A DNA stretch of 64,000 nucleotides from Simiduia aestuariiviva (GCF_014192475.1 NZ_JACHXZ010000003.1:558001-622000); one strand, 5' to 3'. Positions 1 to 10,132 are shown, counted from the stretch's first letter. A program made the numbers and translations. Notes: generated by a model from the letters alone, not told the origin.

Positions 1-2
1 AC

Positions 3-779
3 GTGGCGGTGTCCATCAAAGAGGCGGGCCTCGATGTCGCCTCTATGTGCGACTCGTCCACCAAGGTGTTCATACTGGAAGTCATGGGCCGCCACGCTGG
101 CTGGATTGCCGCCGCCGGCGGCTTGGCTGCGCAGGAAGAAGGCGATGCGCCGCACATCATCCTGTTTCCAGAAATCGCGTTCGACAAAGCCAAGTTTTTA
201 AAGCGCGTTGACGAGTGCGTGAAAAAGTACGGTTACTGCGCCATCGTCGCCTCCGAGGGCGCACAGTATGCCGACGGCAGCTTCTTGGCCGACTCGGGCA
301 CCGTGGACGCCTTTGGCCACAAGCAATTGGGCGGTGTTGCGCCCACCTTGGCCGCCATGGTGCGCCAAGAGCTGGGCCTTAAATACCACTGGGCACTGGC
401 CGATTATCTGCAGCGCGCCGCCCGCCACATCGCCTCCGCCACCGACGTCGAGCAGGCCTACGCCGTGGGCAAGGCCGCTGTCGAAATGGCAGTGGCTGGC
501 AAGACGGGCGTGATGGCTGCCATCGTGCGGGGCAAAGGCAAACGCTACAGCTGGAGTATCGGTGAAGCACCGCTGGAAAAAGTGGCAAACGTAGAGCAGA
601 AGATGCCGCGCAATTTCATCACCAAAGATGGCTTTGGCATCACCGAAAAAGCGCGCGAATACCTCGCCCCGCTGATTCAGGGCGAAGACTACCCGCCCTA
701 CAAACACGGCATGCCCGTGTACGCGCGCCTGAAAAAAATCATCGCGCCGAAAAAGCTCAACACCGAATTTAAGGTGTAA
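3..779 (+). CDS. pfp: PPi-dependent 6-phosphofructokinase, C-terminal part
   Basis: The frame is open to the left edge, so the gene is truncated at its 5' end; 258 residues are visible and the GTG at 3 is only the first possible start codon. The enzyme phosphorylates fructose 6-phosphate reversibly, with pyrophosphate as donor. The substrate-binding segment MGRHAGWIAA is near residue 28. The text, including the C-terminal KKLNTEFKV, resembles the PPi-type PFKs of methanotrophs and other gammaproteobacteria rather than E. coli PfkA. The donor-selecting residues lie upstream of the window, so PPi use is inferred from overall resemblance and from the nearby hppA and ppa. A GC-rich hairpin follows the stop. 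Confidence 0.85.
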   Translation: MAVSIKEAGLDVASMCDSSTKVFILEVMGRHAGWIAAAGGLAAQEEGDAPHIILFPEIAFDKAKFLKRVDECVKKYGYCAIVASEGAQYADGSFLADSGTVDAFGHKQLGGVAPTLAAMVRQELGLKYHWALADYLQRAARHIASATDVEQAYAVGKAAVEMAVAGKTGVMAAIVRGKGKRYSWSIGEAPLEKVANVEQKMPRNFITKDGFGITEKAREYLAPLIQGEDYPPYKHGMPVYARLKKIIAPKKLNTEFKV

Positions 780-786
780 CGCGACT

Positions 787-806
787 GCCCCGAGCCTCCT
801 CGGGGC
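787..806. terminator. GC hairpin after pfp
   Basis: GCCCCGAG / CTCGGGGC forms an 8-bp stem with a 4-nt loop, 7 nt after the pfp stop and between convergent pfp and msrA. There is no T-run on either side, so intrinsic termination is uncertain. Confidence 0.4.
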
Positions 807-836
807 AAGCTTCCGCCACAACGCTTGGCACACCAA

Positions 837-1433
837 CTAGTTCTGCGCCGCGCCCCAAATGGTCTCTAGACGTCGATCGCGGCCACAACCGTGTCGATAG
901 TAGCGATAGCGGAGCGGATTGCGCAGGTAATAATCCTGATGGTATTGCTCTGCGGGGTAAAAGGTCGCCGCCGGCTCCAAAGTAGTGACCACCGGCTCAT
1001 CAAACTGCGCCTGAATCGCATTTAAGCTCGCGGCAGCCGCCGAGCGCTGTGCTTCATCAGCGTAAAATATTGCCGCACGGTAGTGACTGCCCTTGTCGCA
1101 AAACTGGCCAGCCGCGTCAAAGGGGTCAACATTGCGCCAGTAGACTGCCAACAATTGTTCATAGCCTATTTTGCTGGGATCGAATTCGACGCGCACCACT
1201 TCCGCATGCCCCGTGCCGCCAGCAGACACCTGCTTGTACGTGGGGTTGTCCAGCTGCCCACCCATATAGCCCGACGTGGTGGCGACAACGCCCGGCAACT
1301 CATCGAACGGCTTTTCCATACACCAAAAACAACCGCCCGCGAACACCGCACTCGCCACCTCGGCCTTAATCGGCCCCGCACACACCAAGGCAATCAATGC
1401 CAATGCGCGCCCAATGCTCGTCGATTTATACAT
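837..1433 (-). CDS. msrA: Peptide-methionine (S)-S-oxide reductase MsrA, exported
   Basis: MsrA reduces methionine-S-sulfoxide in oxidised proteins. The catalytic signature GGCFWC lies at residues 33-38, with Cys35 as the nucleophile, followed by the usual VxxTxSGYMGG segment. Residues 1-24 look like a Sec signal peptide (positive N-terminus, ALIALVCAG core, cleavage near PIKA|EV), which points to periplasmic repair of oxidised envelope proteins. At 198 aa it is a normal single-domain MsrA with no fused MsrB. It is monocistronic and convergent with pfp. Family assignment is secure; export is inferred from the N-terminus. Confidence 0.93.
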   Translation of the reverse strand: MYKSTSIGRALALIALVCAGPIKAEVASAVFAGGCFWCMEKPFDELPGVVATTSGYMGGQLDNPTYKQVSAGGTGHAEVVRVEFDPSKIGYEQLLAVYWRNVDPFDAAGQFCDKGSHYRAAIFYADEAQRSAAAASLNAIQAQFDEPVVTTLEPAATFYPAEQYHQDYYLRNPLRYRYYRHGCGRDRRLETIWGAAQN

Positions 1434-1623
1434 TCATCTACCTCGTCACGTGAGACTCAATTTAGTCTGGATTTCGGCGCTGCGAACATCGCCATGAGCG
1501 CTATTAAGAGTCGCCCTGTGGGCATCTGTTACGGTGCGACCGCAGGCTTCGCAACCGCAGACTATAAAAAGCCGCTGCTTGGCTGCTAAACTGACACCAC
1601 AATAACGAATGAATAGGCTGTAA

Positions 1624-4600
1624 ATGCAAGGCCGCCAGCGCACGTCCCTATTGATTATTCTGTGTCTGCTGCTGGCTGTTGCGGCAACCGGCAGCTATTT
1701 CCTGCGCGCCGACGTACATCAGCGGCTACAGGCGCAACTCGAACATCGCCTTAGCATTGCCAACAATAGCGTCCACCGATGGCGACAAGCCGAATTGCGT
1801 CGGGTAAGCAATTGGGCCAATCACCCCGACCTGCAACAACTCATAGTTACGCTGACCAAACCAGCGCGAGCACCAGAGGAGACGGCGGCAACACCACCAT
1901 CAGACATTCACGCGGCCATTACCGGCTTGCTCCAGCCGTACTTGAACGTCAATAGAAATCGCGGGTTCATCATCCTTTCACCCAGCAAAATAATTCTATC
2001 CGCCGACCGCAGTGAATTGATCGGATCACCTTCTCCGCTCCTCAGCCAACCCCATATTAGCCAACGGGCGCTCGCTGGTGAGGCACTGCTGTCCAACCCA
2101 TTGCGTGCAGAAATGCCAATGGTGAACCGCTTTGGAAAATCAACCAACGGGCTACCCACGCAATTTAGTATTGCACCGATTCACGATGAGACGGGGCATA
2201 TTGTTGCGCTATTGGCGCTGCGTATTGACCTTTTGGCCGACTTTACTCCGCTGCTATCACAACTTGATTTTGGCAACAGCGGTGAAGTACTGATGTTTAA
2301 CCGCGCGGGCAAATTACTCAGTGAAAGTCGGTTTCTAGCCATGTTGCCGACACTGGGCCTCTCTGAGCGCCCCACCGCCATGCTCGAAATTTCACTGGAA
2401 GATCCCCTGCGCGATTTACGGCTGCGTCCTAAAGGCGTGGTTGAACAGGCCGACCTCCCCCTAACACATTCGGTGCAGTCCGCTATCGCCAATGGCCGCG
2501 GCCACAATCTGTCGGGCTATCGAGATTACCGCGGCATCGACGTTGTCGGCGCTTGGCTGTGGGACGATCAATTAAACCTGGGCTTTGCCGTAGAAATAGA
2601 CAGTCGGGAAGCGCTGGCTAGCTACTACATCTTCCTAGCGACGCTGGTGTTAATCACTGCAATTGGCATGGGCATTACCCTTTACTTAGTCATTACAGGC
2701 AAGTCCAGCCAACAAAAACTGGGGCAATACTATCGAGAAAAATCGTCAATTTTAGACAACACTCCAGCCTTTATTTACATCCGCGATCTACACGGTCGCG
2801 TCTTGTTCGCCAATCGGCAAGCAGCAGAAGTATTCAATATTCCACCACACGTTTTACCGCTGTGGGCAGCAGAACAAACCAACCGGAAATCACTCCCCTA
2901 TCATCGCGAACTGCTTTCTCAGCGGCATCAAGTGTTTATCGATCAGGAAGACGACTTGCTGCTACGGGATAAAACAGCATTCACCTATGAAGCCATGCTG
3001 GAAGGCAGAGCAATTAAGTCTACATTCATCATCACCAAGTTTCCCATTCGCAATGAACGGGGTGTCATTTATGCGATTGGCACCAGCGGCATAGACATTA
3101 CCCAGCGCTTGGAAACAGAGCAAAAGCTATCTGAACGCGATCGCTTTCAAGCCAACCTTATGGCCAACTTGCCTGGCGCTGTGTACCGCTGTCGGCAGGA
3201 GCAACAAGGCTGGGCGCTCACTTATATCAGTCACGGCAGTATTGGCTTGCTAGGACAAAGTAGCAGCACGCTGACCGGTGACAAAACGACCTACCTCGAA
3301 GACCTCATGCATATCGACGACCGCAATCGCATCGCCGATCAAATTCGCAGCGCGTTGACGAGCGGCATGCCCTACCAGCTTGAATTTCGACAATCGAATC
3401 AATCGCCCAGCAAATGGCTATGGGCGCGCGGTCGAATTTTTGAAGTGAACGGCCAAATGATTACCGAGGGCTTTTTATCTGACATTACAGAACGTAAAAG
3501 TGTTGAAGAAGAACTGGCCGCGCACCGGCGCCAACTTTCTTCACTGGTAACAGAGCGAACCCGCGAACTGGATCGAGAGCGCGAACGCCTCAACGATATC
3601 ATTCGCGGCGCGGCTGACGGTATAGTCTCGTGCAATAGCAACCACACAATCACCCTTTACAGCCCCGCTGCCCAAAAGTTACTGGGCTACAGCCAAGAGG
3701 AGGCTATTGGCCAAAGCGTTTTTGATTGCTTCAGTCCGGCCAACGCAGAAATTTTACGCGACGACATTGAGGCACTTGATCAACTGCAAGCGCCTCAGGC
3801 GGCCCGCGAAATCGATTTGCTGCACAAATCTGGCGAAACCGTTCGCGCTGAAATTTCCATTAGTCGCAACACCACCCATGGAATGATCAATTACACTTTT
3901 ATTTTGCGCGACGTATCTGTGCGCCTAGAACAGCAACTCGCGCTTGAGAATGCCAAACACGTGGCCGAGGAAGCAAGTCAAGCCAAGTCCAACTTTTTAG
4001 CCAACATTAGCCATGAAATTCGAACCCCCTTAAACGCCATTATTGGCATGAATCAATTGGCTTTGCGCACACCTCTGAACAACAAACAATCGCGCTATTT
4101 AAAAACCATTGAGTACTCATCTCACACGTTACTGGGAATTATTAACGACGTATTGGATTTTTCAAAAATCGAAGCCGGCAAATTGGAAATCGAACACATC
4201 CCGTTTAATCTAGAAAGCTCGCTAGAAGCCATTAGCCAGATGACTGCCGCTCGAGCGCAAGAAAAAGGTGTAGATTTCTTGCTGGACATCGACCCACAAG
4301 TGCCCGCAAAACTCTACGGTGATCCACTCAGAATCAGTCAAATTTTAACGAACCTCTGTTCAAATGCCACAAAATTTACGGAACAAGGGCACATTACACT
4401 CGGGGCTAAATTTGTCAGCGGTGACGAAAAGACGGTAACGCTTGAGTTTTTTGTCGCTGATACGGGTATTGGCCTGAGCGACCCCCAGCGAGCACAACTA
4501 TTTCAAGCTTTTTCGCAGGCGGACGCGAGCGTCACCCGAAAATACGGAGGCACTGGCCTTGGCCTGAGTATTTGCCGTGAGCTGATCAACCTCATGGGCG

Positions 4601-5949
4601 GCAACATTGCCGTTGACAGCAAACAAGGTGTCGGCAGCCGGTTCAGTTTTCAACTGACATTCGACTGCGACCCGGCCACCATGCAAGTTGAAGAGGGACG
4701 TAGCTACAACCGCAACCTGTCCGTTCTGGTGGTAGAACCGGATGCAGACACTGCAAAATTGTTAAATAAAACGCTGGAAAATTTTGAACACGCAGCAACA
4801 GTGTGCCATAGCGGCGAGCAAGCCCTAGTACGAATTGACGACTCAAGCCAATTCGATCTTATCTTACTCAATTGGCAACAGCCTGGGGTCTCGGGAGAAA
4901 ATTTGATTGCCCAGATAGATGCTGCCGCCGGCAGCGAGCGACCGCCATTGGTTGTCATGCTCACCTCGAAAGAGGAGTCTGAGTCTTCAGATGTCGTACG
5001 TGGCTCAGGCGCCGACGGCCTGCTATTTAAACCAATCTCCAGCTCTCAACTTCTCAACACCATTACCCAACTTACACAGCCTGCTACAGAGCGACGCCTG
5101 ACCCTACCCAATGCAACTAATATTTTTGACATCCCTGATCAATTCCGTGGCGCGCGCATTCTCATAGTGGAAGACAATGAGATTAACCAAGAAATCGCTC
5201 GGGAGATTTTTGAAACGGCGGGATTCCATATCTCGCTGGCCGACAACGGCAAGGAGGCGCTCGATCGAGTCGCCAACGACAAGCTTGATTTGGTGCTCAT
5301 GGACATTCAAATGCCCATTATGGATGGCGAGACCGCAACGCAACAAATACGTGCCGCGGGACATCGACTCCCCATCATCGCCATGACGGCAAATGCATTT
5401 CGTGATGATGAACAACGCTGTCTAGCCAAAGGCATGAATGCCTACTTAACCAAACCTATCAATATCGAAAAAGCGTTAATCTGTGTGTGCCACTGGTTGT
5501 CCGTGTCTGGCTTTGAAGCCAGCCCGAGAGCTGCCCACCACATACCGTCAATCGCCACCGATAAAAACACTACGTGGCCAACAGACCTACCCGGCATGAA
5601 CACTCAACGCGCCATGCTGAACTGCGGCGGCAGCTACGAACTCTATTTAAAATTGCTCGAGGATTTCTCGGCCGGCTACGATGGCTTTATTGCATCGCTA
5701 GACGAACTGTTACAAACGCAGCAATATACAAAAGCCCATTTTAAAACCCATTCTTTGAAAGGCGTATCCGGCAATCTCGGGGCACAGAGATTGTATGAAT
5801 CCTGCACGCAACTCGATAACAACTTACGAAAACCGACACCCGACGCTAGTCAAATTCCGGCTCAGTTTTTCTCCCTCACCAAAGCCTGGGAACAATTTCA
5901 AAACAATTTGGAAGTCCTTGGAGTGAAAACCAACGCGACGGAAAAATAA
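1624..5949 (+). CDS. Hybrid sensor histidine kinase (PAS, HisKA, HATPase, two REC, HPt)
   Basis: A 1441-residue phosphorelay protein. TM1 is at about 8-27, followed by a ~300-residue periplasmic sensor (CACHE/CHASE-like by position) and TM2 at about 335-358. Three PAS-like domains run from about 375 to 780. The HisKA domain has SHEIRTPLNAIIG with phospho-acceptor His797. The ATPase has an N box (ILTNLCSNATKF) and G boxes (DTGIGL, GGTGLGLSI). Two receivers follow. The first has LLNWQQPG, with Asn1083 where the acceptor Asp is expected. The second is intact (LMDIQMP, Asp1227). A C-terminal HPt domain carries HSLKG with His1376. No response regulator gene is adjacent, so the output partner is encoded elsewhere. 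The signal is unknown. Confidence 0.9.
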   Translation: MQGRQRTSLLIILCLLLAVAATGSYFLRADVHQRLQAQLEHRLSIANNSVHRWRQAELRRVSNWANHPDLQQLIVTLTKPARAPEETAATPPSDIHAAITGLLQPYLNVNRNRGFIILSPSKIILSADRSELIGSPSPLLSQPHISQRALAGEALLSNPLRAEMPMVNRFGKSTNGLPTQFSIAPIHDETGHIVALLALRIDLLADFTPLLSQLDFGNSGEVLMFNRAGKLLSESRFLAMLPTLGLSERPTAMLEISLEDPLRDLRLRPKGVVEQADLPLTHSVQSAIANGRGHNLSGYRDYRGIDVVGAWLWDDQLNLGFAVEIDSREALASYYIFLATLVLITAIGMGITLYLVITGKSSQQKLGQYYREKSSILDNTPAFIYIRDLHGRVLFANRQAAEVFNIPPHVLPLWAAEQTNRKSLPYHRELLSQRHQVFIDQEDDLLLRDKTAFTYEAMLEGRAIKSTFIITKFPIRNERGVIYAIGTSGIDITQRLETEQKLSERDRFQANLMANLPGAVYRCRQEQQGWALTYISHGSIGLLGQSSSTLTGDKTTYLEDLMHIDDRNRIADQIRSALTSGMPYQLEFRQSNQSPSKWLWARGRIFEVNGQMITEGFLSDITERKSVEEELAAHRRQLSSLVTERTRELDRERERLNDIIRGAADGIVSCNSNHTITLYSPAAQKLLGYSQEEAIGQSVFDCFSPANAEILRDDIEALDQLQAPQAAREIDLLHKSGETVRAEISISRNTTHGMINYTFILRDVSVRLEQQLALENAKHVAEEASQAKSNFLANISHEIRTPLNAIIGMNQLALRTPLNNKQSRYLKTIEYSSHTLLGIINDVLDFSKIEAGKLEIEHIPFNLESSLEAISQMTAARAQEKGVDFLLDIDPQVPAKLYGDPLRISQILTNLCSNATKFTEQGHITLGAKFVSGDEKTVTLEFFVADTGIGLSDPQRAQLFQAFSQADASVTRKYGGTGLGLSICRELINLMGGNIAVDSKQGVGSRFSFQLTFDCDPATMQVEEGRSYNRNLSVLVVEPDADTAKLLNKTLENFEHAATVCHSGEQALVRIDDSSQFDLILLNWQQPGVSGENLIAQIDAAAGSERPPLVVMLTSKEESESSDVVRGSGADGLLFKPISSSQLLNTITQLTQPATERRLTLPNATNIFDIPDQFRGARILIVEDNEINQEIAREIFETAGFHISLADNGKEALDRVANDKLDLVLMDIQMPIMDGETATQQIRAAGHRLPIIAMTANAFRDDEQRCLAKGMNAYLTKPINIEKALICVCHWLSVSGFEASPRAAHHIPSIATDKNTTWPTDLPGMNTQRAMLNCGGSYELYLKLLEDFSAGYDGFIASLDELLQTQQYTKAHFKTHSLKGVSGNLGAQRLYESCTQLDNNLRKPTPDASQIPAQFFSLTKAWEQFQNNLEVLGVKTNATEK

Positions 5950-5972
5950 AACCCCGCACTGTGGCGGGGTTG
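5948..5972. terminator. Bidirectional terminator between sensor kinase and hppA
   Basis: AACCCCGC, a 6-nt loop and GCGGGGTT form an 8-bp stem between the convergent genes, with A's on the left and T's on the right. It can serve either strand. Confidence 0.7.
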
Positions 5973-6008
5973 GTTAACGCTATCATTGCCGCAGATGGGC
6001 TATAACGA

Positions 6009-8030
6009 TCATCCCAAGAGCGGGGCGATCACTAAGCTCACAATTGCCATCACGTTGATCAAGATATTCATGGCGGGGCCAGAGGTATCTTTAAACGGAT
6101 CGCCTACGGTGTCGCCCACAACCACCGCCTTGTGTACTTCAGAGCCCTTGCCACCCAAGTTGCCTTTTTCCACGTATTTCTTGGCGTTGTCCCAAGCGCC
6201 GCCTGCATTGGCCATGGTCAGCGCCAACAGCACACAGGACACCAATGCACCGCCCAGCATGCCGCCAAGAACCTGCGGCCCAAATACAAAGCCTACGACG
6301 ACAGGTGACGCCACTGCCAACACGCCAGGCAGAATCATGCGCTTAAGCGCTGCTTGCGTCGCGATATCCACGCAGCGATCGCTGTCGGGTTTGGCGGTGC
6401 CCTCCATCAAGCCAGGGATTTCCTTAAACTGTCGACGAATTTCCTTGATCATGTCGAAGGCCGCTTCGCCTACCGCACGCATGGTGATGGCAGACACAAT
6501 GAAGGGGAAAATGCCGCCTATGAACATACCCATCAACACTCTGGGATCGTCAATGCGTAACATAAAGCCGGGCACATGCTTTTCCACTGTGGCAATGAAC
6601 GCCGCGATGATGGCCAAGGCTGCTAGCCCCGCCGCGCCGATGGCAAAGCCTTTGCCGATGGCCGCGGTGGTATTGCCCACCTCATCCAGGCCGTCGGTAA
6701 TTTTGCGGGTCTCTTCGCCCATATTAGCCATTTCCGCGATACCACCAGCGTTGTCGGCCACGGGGCCATAGGCGTCAATGGCCATGGTGATCCCCACAGT
6801 CGCCAGCATGCCCACTGCGGCCATACCCACACCGTAAACACCCGTCCCCTCTGGCAGGATACTCGCCGTGGCGCCAATGATGCCGGCAATGACTAATACC
6901 GGCACCACCACCGACTCCATGCCTGTGGCCAAACCTGCAATCATAACTGTGGCGGGTCCCGTTTCGCCGCCCTCAGCAATCACGCGCACAGGCTTACCAC
7001 CGGTGTAGTACTCGGTAACCAGTCCAATAAAGATACCGCCCACGGCACCAAAGACCACACACCACCACACTGCACTATTGATGCCCTGCGAGCTCAATAG
7101 AAAATAGGCTGTCGCGATGAGAATTACGGTGGCGCCAATTGTGCCTGAGCGCAGCGCCATCGCCGGCGCACTGGCCGAGCACAGGCGCACCATCACAATG
7201 CCCGCCACTGAACACAACAAACCCAGCGACGCCAACGCCAAGGGCGCGAACATCAGCGCTTCCCGCGAGACCGCCAATTGGTCCACTTGCGCCAAGGTCA
7301 TGGCTGCGGCGATGGCGATGGTGGCGATCATCGAGCCACAGTAGGACTCAAAAATATCCGAACCCATGCCTGCCACATCACCCACGTTGTCGCCAACATT
7401 GTCGGCGATAACACCGGGGTTGCGTGGATCGTCCTCTGGAATACCCGCTTCCACCTTGCCCACTAAATCGGCCCCGACATCGGCGCTCTTGGTAAAGATG
7501 CCGCCGCCAACGCGAGAAAACAGCGCGACAGTAGAGGCCCCCATACCAAAGCCGTGAATGGCTTCGGCGTGCTCTGGGTTACCGCCAAATAATAAATACA
7601 AGGCGCCCAAGCCCAGCAACCCCATGGAAGCCACGGCCAGCCCCATCACAGAACCACCGTAAAAGGCCACGCTTAATGCTGTCGCAGCGCCTTCATTAGC
7701 AGCTGCCACCGTGGTGCGCACGTTTGCACGGGTGGCGGTAAACATGCCGATGTAACCGGCTATCGCCGAGCAAAGCGCACCCACCACAAATGCCGTGGGC
7801 GTGCGCCAACTGCCAAAGCCATAGGCCAGCAACACGGTAACGATTAAAAGAAACACCCCCAGAATGGTGTACTCCCGCCGCATAAAGACCATTGCCCCCT
7901 TGTGAATTAAGGCGGCAATTTCAGCGACGGCACCGTCGCCTGCGGGATAAGAAATGATGATGCGGTAAATAATGAATGCGACAAGTAATCCAGCCAACCC
8001 GAATAGGGGTGGCAACAGCAGGACGTCCAT
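6009..8030 (-). CDS. hppA: Membrane-bound cation-pumping pyrophosphatase
   Basis: A 673-residue polytopic protein (about 16 TM helices expected for the family) that couples PPi hydrolysis to H+ or Na+ export. The PPi-binding/catalytic loop is clear at [16 protein letters not shown], followed by [11 protein letters not shown], and the second acidic loop [19 protein letters not shown] is present. In the potassium-specificity segment the sequence reads [14 protein letters not shown]. An Ala there, rather than the Lys of GNTTKA, is the published hallmark of K+-dependent enzymes, so K+ dependence is predicted. Whether it pumps H+, Na+ or both cannot be read with confidence. It is divergent from ppa (270 bp between starts). 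Confidence 0.95.
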   Translation of the reverse strand: MDVLLLPPLFGLAGLLVAFIIYRIIISYPAGDGAVAEIAALIHKGAMVFMRREYTILGVFLLIVTVLLAYGFGSWRTPTAFVVGALCSAIAGYIGMFTATRANVRTTVAAANEGAATALSVAFYGGSVMGLAVASMGLLGLGALYLLFGGNPEHAEAIHGFGMGASTVALFSRVGGGIFTKSADVGADLVGKVEAGIPEDDPRNPGVIADNVGDNVGDVAGMGSDIFESYCGSMIATIAIAAAMTLAQVDQLAVSREALMFAPLALASLGLLCSVAGIVMVRLCSASAPAMALRSGTIGATVILIATAYFLLSSQGINSAVWWCVVFGAVGGIFIGLVTEYYTGGKPVRVIAEGGETGPATVMIAGLATGMESVVVPVLVIAGIIGATASILPEGTGVYGVGMAAVGMLATVGITMAIDAYGPVADNAGGIAEMANMGEETRKITDGLDEVGNTTAAIGKGFAIGAAGLAALAIIAAFIATVEKHVPGFMLRIDDPRVLMGMFIGGIFPFIVSAITMRAVGEAAFDMIKEIRRQFKEIPGLMEGTAKPDSDRCVDIATQAALKRMILPGVLAVASPVVVGFVFGPQVLGGMLGGALVSCVLLALTMANAGGAWDNAKKYVEKGNLGGKGSEVHKAVVVGDTVGDPFKDTSGPAMNILINVMAIVSLVIAPLLG

Positions 8031-8299
8031 AGAAAACCCTCGTAATTGTTATCGTTTGGGCCAACCTGGTACTTCTACTTCAAACCCGTCAATCAGCGAC
8101 TCGCTGTACTTCCCAATGTAAGTGGCCGATTGACGGGGTACACCGGATTGCTCTCAGGTAACTCGGCCACTGCAGGCAATAGTAGGGTTTAACTACCGCC
8201 GCGGCAAATACCTTAGAAAAGCGCTGTACAACGTTTGTACAGGCCGCACCATGTGGTAGACTCTGCGCCCCAATTTTTAGCTCTCTAGTGGATAGTGTT

Positions 8300-8848
8300 A
8301 TGAGCCTGCATCTGGTGCCCTCGGGCAAAAACCTGCCTGACGATATCAACGTCATCATTGAAATCCCGCTCAACGGCGACCCCATCAAATATGAAGTCGA
8401 TAAAGACTCCGGTGCCATATTTGTAGATCGCATGCTGGGTACTGCCATGCACTACCCCTGCAACTACGGCTACGTTCCCCACACCTTGTGTGGCGACGGC
8501 GATCCGGTAGATGTGCTGGTTATCATGCCACTGGCCCTGATTCCCGGCTCAGTAGTGCGCTGCCGCCCGATCGGCGTGTTGAAAATGACCGACGAATCCG
8601 GTGAGGACGCCAAACTGGTGGCCGTACCGCACGATAAAATCACTCCGCTGTACAAAAACGTGGAATCGGTACGCGATTTGCCCGACATCACCCTCAACCA
8701 AATCGCTCACTTCTTCGAGCACTACAAAGATTTGGAACCCGGCAAGTGGGTGAAAATCGAAGGTTGGGAAGGCCCAGAAGCCGCGCGCCAAGAGATCATG
8801 GACTCGGTCAAACGCTACGAAGACGCGCCAGAAAAACCGCGCTTCTAA
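8300..8848 (+). CDS. ppa: Soluble inorganic pyrophosphatase, family I
   Basis: Hydrolyses cytosolic PPi to phosphate. The start is the ATG at 8300, because the protein then begins [15 protein letters not shown] and aligns end to end with E. coli Ppa (182 versus 176 aa); an in-frame GTG 12 nt upstream is less likely. Family I metal-binding motifs are present ([19 protein letters not shown]) along with the substrate loop [14 protein letters not shown]. The gene ends in a strong intrinsic terminator. It diverges from hppA, so the cell has both an energy-conserving and a dissipating route for PPi next to a PPi-type PFK gene. Confidence 0.97.
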   Translation: MSLHLVPSGKNLPDDINVIIEIPLNGDPIKYEVDKDSGAIFVDRMLGTAMHYPCNYGYVPHTLCGDGDPVDVLVIMPLALIPGSVVRCRPIGVLKMTDESGEDAKLVAVPHDKITPLYKNVESVRDLPDITLNQIAHFFEHYKDLEPGKWVKIEGWEGPEAARQEIMDSVKRYEDAPEKPRF

Positions 8849-8864
8849 GCCACCGTGTGACATT

Positions 8865-8895
8865 AAAAAAGGCCTCTTTATTGAGGCCTTTTTTG
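8865..8895. terminator. Bidirectional intrinsic terminator after ppa
   Basis: AAAAAAGGCCTC, a 6-nt loop and GAGGCCTTTTTT. It is symmetrical with A-run and T-run, between convergent ppa and the 8911-9654 gene. Confidence 0.92.
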
Positions 8896-8910
8896 TGGGC
8901 AGTCGCCAAG

Positions 8911-9654
8911 TTAATCGGCGAGCTGGATACCGCTCGTGTCCGGCGGTGGGGGCGCAGGGGCCTTGGGAATCTGCCCAAGATCGCTGCCAGGGGGCGCCAA
9001 ATCGGCGGCCAAATCCGGCACTGCCACGGGCGCCACCTCCGTGCGATATTCCGGTTCGATGAGCGCGACGCCGGGGTCGGCAATGTCGAATTCCGCATTG
9101 GGCACGTCCACCGGTGGCATTCGCTCTATTTCCTGCTCATCCACCAAACGCCCCTCCAGTGGTCGCAATTCGGCATCCAGCGCCGATACCTCAGCGGCAG
9201 GTGTAGCGGTAGCCGCGCGCTCTGCGTCGGTGAGAATATCGCCCCCTACAGGCACTAAACTCAAGCCCGAACTGGCAGCCATGGCAGGTGCGCCTATCGA
9301 CTCGGTAGCTTTCGGTTCGGATATGGGCTCGGATTTGGGCTCGGGTTTGGGCTCGGGTTTGGGCTCGGATTTGGGCGCCGCGGCGGCAGGCCGTGCGCGC
9401 GCAGCGGCGGGCTTTAAGGTTCCCGCAGGCCGGATTTCCACTATGGCACCCGCCTGCATTAATACTTTTTGGTATTTTTCCGCGCTTGCGTGATCGACAT
9501 TTTTCTTAAGTGGCACGGGCATGCCGGTAAAGAGGGCGTCAATTTGTGCAGCATCACGTTTAAACAATGCCGCCAAGCGCTGCTTAACCTGCGGCAACGA
9601 CTGCCCCACGGCAATATCGCCACGAAAAACTATGTCGAACTTGTCGTCGCTCAT
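8911..9654 (-). CDS. Hypothetical protein with EPKP-rich linker
   Basis: No function recognised. The protein is 247 aa, predicted soluble, with no signal peptide or TM segment. Residues 1-75 (start MSDDKFDIVFRGDIAVGQ) form a compact alpha/beta-looking module that I recall at the N-terminus of assorted proteobacterial hypothetical proteins but cannot name. Residues about 90-120 are a run of EPKP/EPKS repeats encoded by near-identical 12-nt units (positions about 9305-9375). The rest is Ala/Pro/Asp-rich and probably disordered. Single gene, convergent with ppa and sharing its terminator. The repeat tract may vary in length between strains. Confidence 0.65.
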   Translation of the reverse strand: MSDDKFDIVFRGDIAVGQSLPQVKQRLAALFKRDAAQIDALFTGMPVPLKKNVDHASAEKYQKVLMQAGAIVEIRPAGTLKPAAARARPAAAAPKSEPKPEPKPEPKSEPISEPKATESIGAPAMAASSGLSLVPVGGDILTDAERAATATPAAEVSALDAELRPLEGRLVDEQEIERMPPVDVPNAEFDIADPGVALIEPEYRTEVAPVAVPDLAADLAPPGSDLGQIPKAPAPPPPDTSGIQLAD

Positions 9655-9704
9655 TCGCTACCGCTCCTTTTCGTAAGCAAACAGTTTTGCCCAATGTCAG
9701 CCTT

Positions 9705-9744
9705 GTTGCAATGCCTGTCAGCCTAAGCTGACAGGCATTGCAAC
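9705..9744. repeat. 18-bp perfect inverted repeat in a divergent promoter region
   Basis: GTTGCAATGCCTGTCAGC, a CTAA loop and the exact complement. It lies 50 nt upstream of the 8911-9654 gene and 72 nt upstream of the 9817 ORF, so it is upstream of both. It has no T-run. Confidence 0.75.
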
Positions 9745-9816
9745 CATTACCCACTGGCCGCTCATGGCTAAAAGCGTAGACTGATTGTCACCTTAAGGAC
9801 CCTCTGCATCGGGATC

Positions 9817-10038
9817 ATGCACATGGCACATTCACGCTTTATTGCACCGCAATCACTTGACGACCAGCTGTCTGAATCGCGGATTTGCGTGGAAATTCGC
9901 CGACTAGAACAACGCATTCACACCCTGCAACAAGCCAGCCCCCCCGACACTGCCGGCATCGCTGCATTGGCCAACCAATTGCGCGAGCGTTTAATGGTGC
10001 TGCACTGGAGCCGCGGGCACCGACTAAATACTTTGTGA
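9817..10038 (+). CDS. Small hypothetical protein
   Basis: 73 aa, or 71 if the ATG at 9823 is used. No family recognised. The middle (SRICVEIRRLEQRIHTLQQ) is predicted to be an amphipathic helix, possibly a short coiled coil. It sits alone between a divergent hypothetical gene and the amidoligase-type operon and ends about 95 nt before that operon's first start. The weak GGGAT before the ATG is the only translation signal. It may be spurious, although codon use is similar to its neighbours. Confidence 0.45.
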   Translation: MHMAHSRFIAPQSLDDQLSESRICVEIRRLEQRIHTLQQASPPDTAGIAALANQLRERLMVLHWSRGHRLNTL

Positions 10039-10132
10039 ACCCCATCACAGGTCGCTTGCAGTCACCTCAGCAACCCTTATAATTCGGCGTCTTTAATAGA
10101 GCATTAGCTCTTGTTTGCCGAGCGAGGTGGCT

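Noticed and set aside
198-836. Long antisense ORF over pfp (212 codons)
   Set aside because: Shadow of a GC-rich gene; His/Gly/Phe-biased composition and no recognisable domain.
5986-6771. 261-codon ORF opposite hppA, and similar ORFs at 7117-7557
   Set aside because: Antisense to conserved hppA; composition typical of shadow frames.
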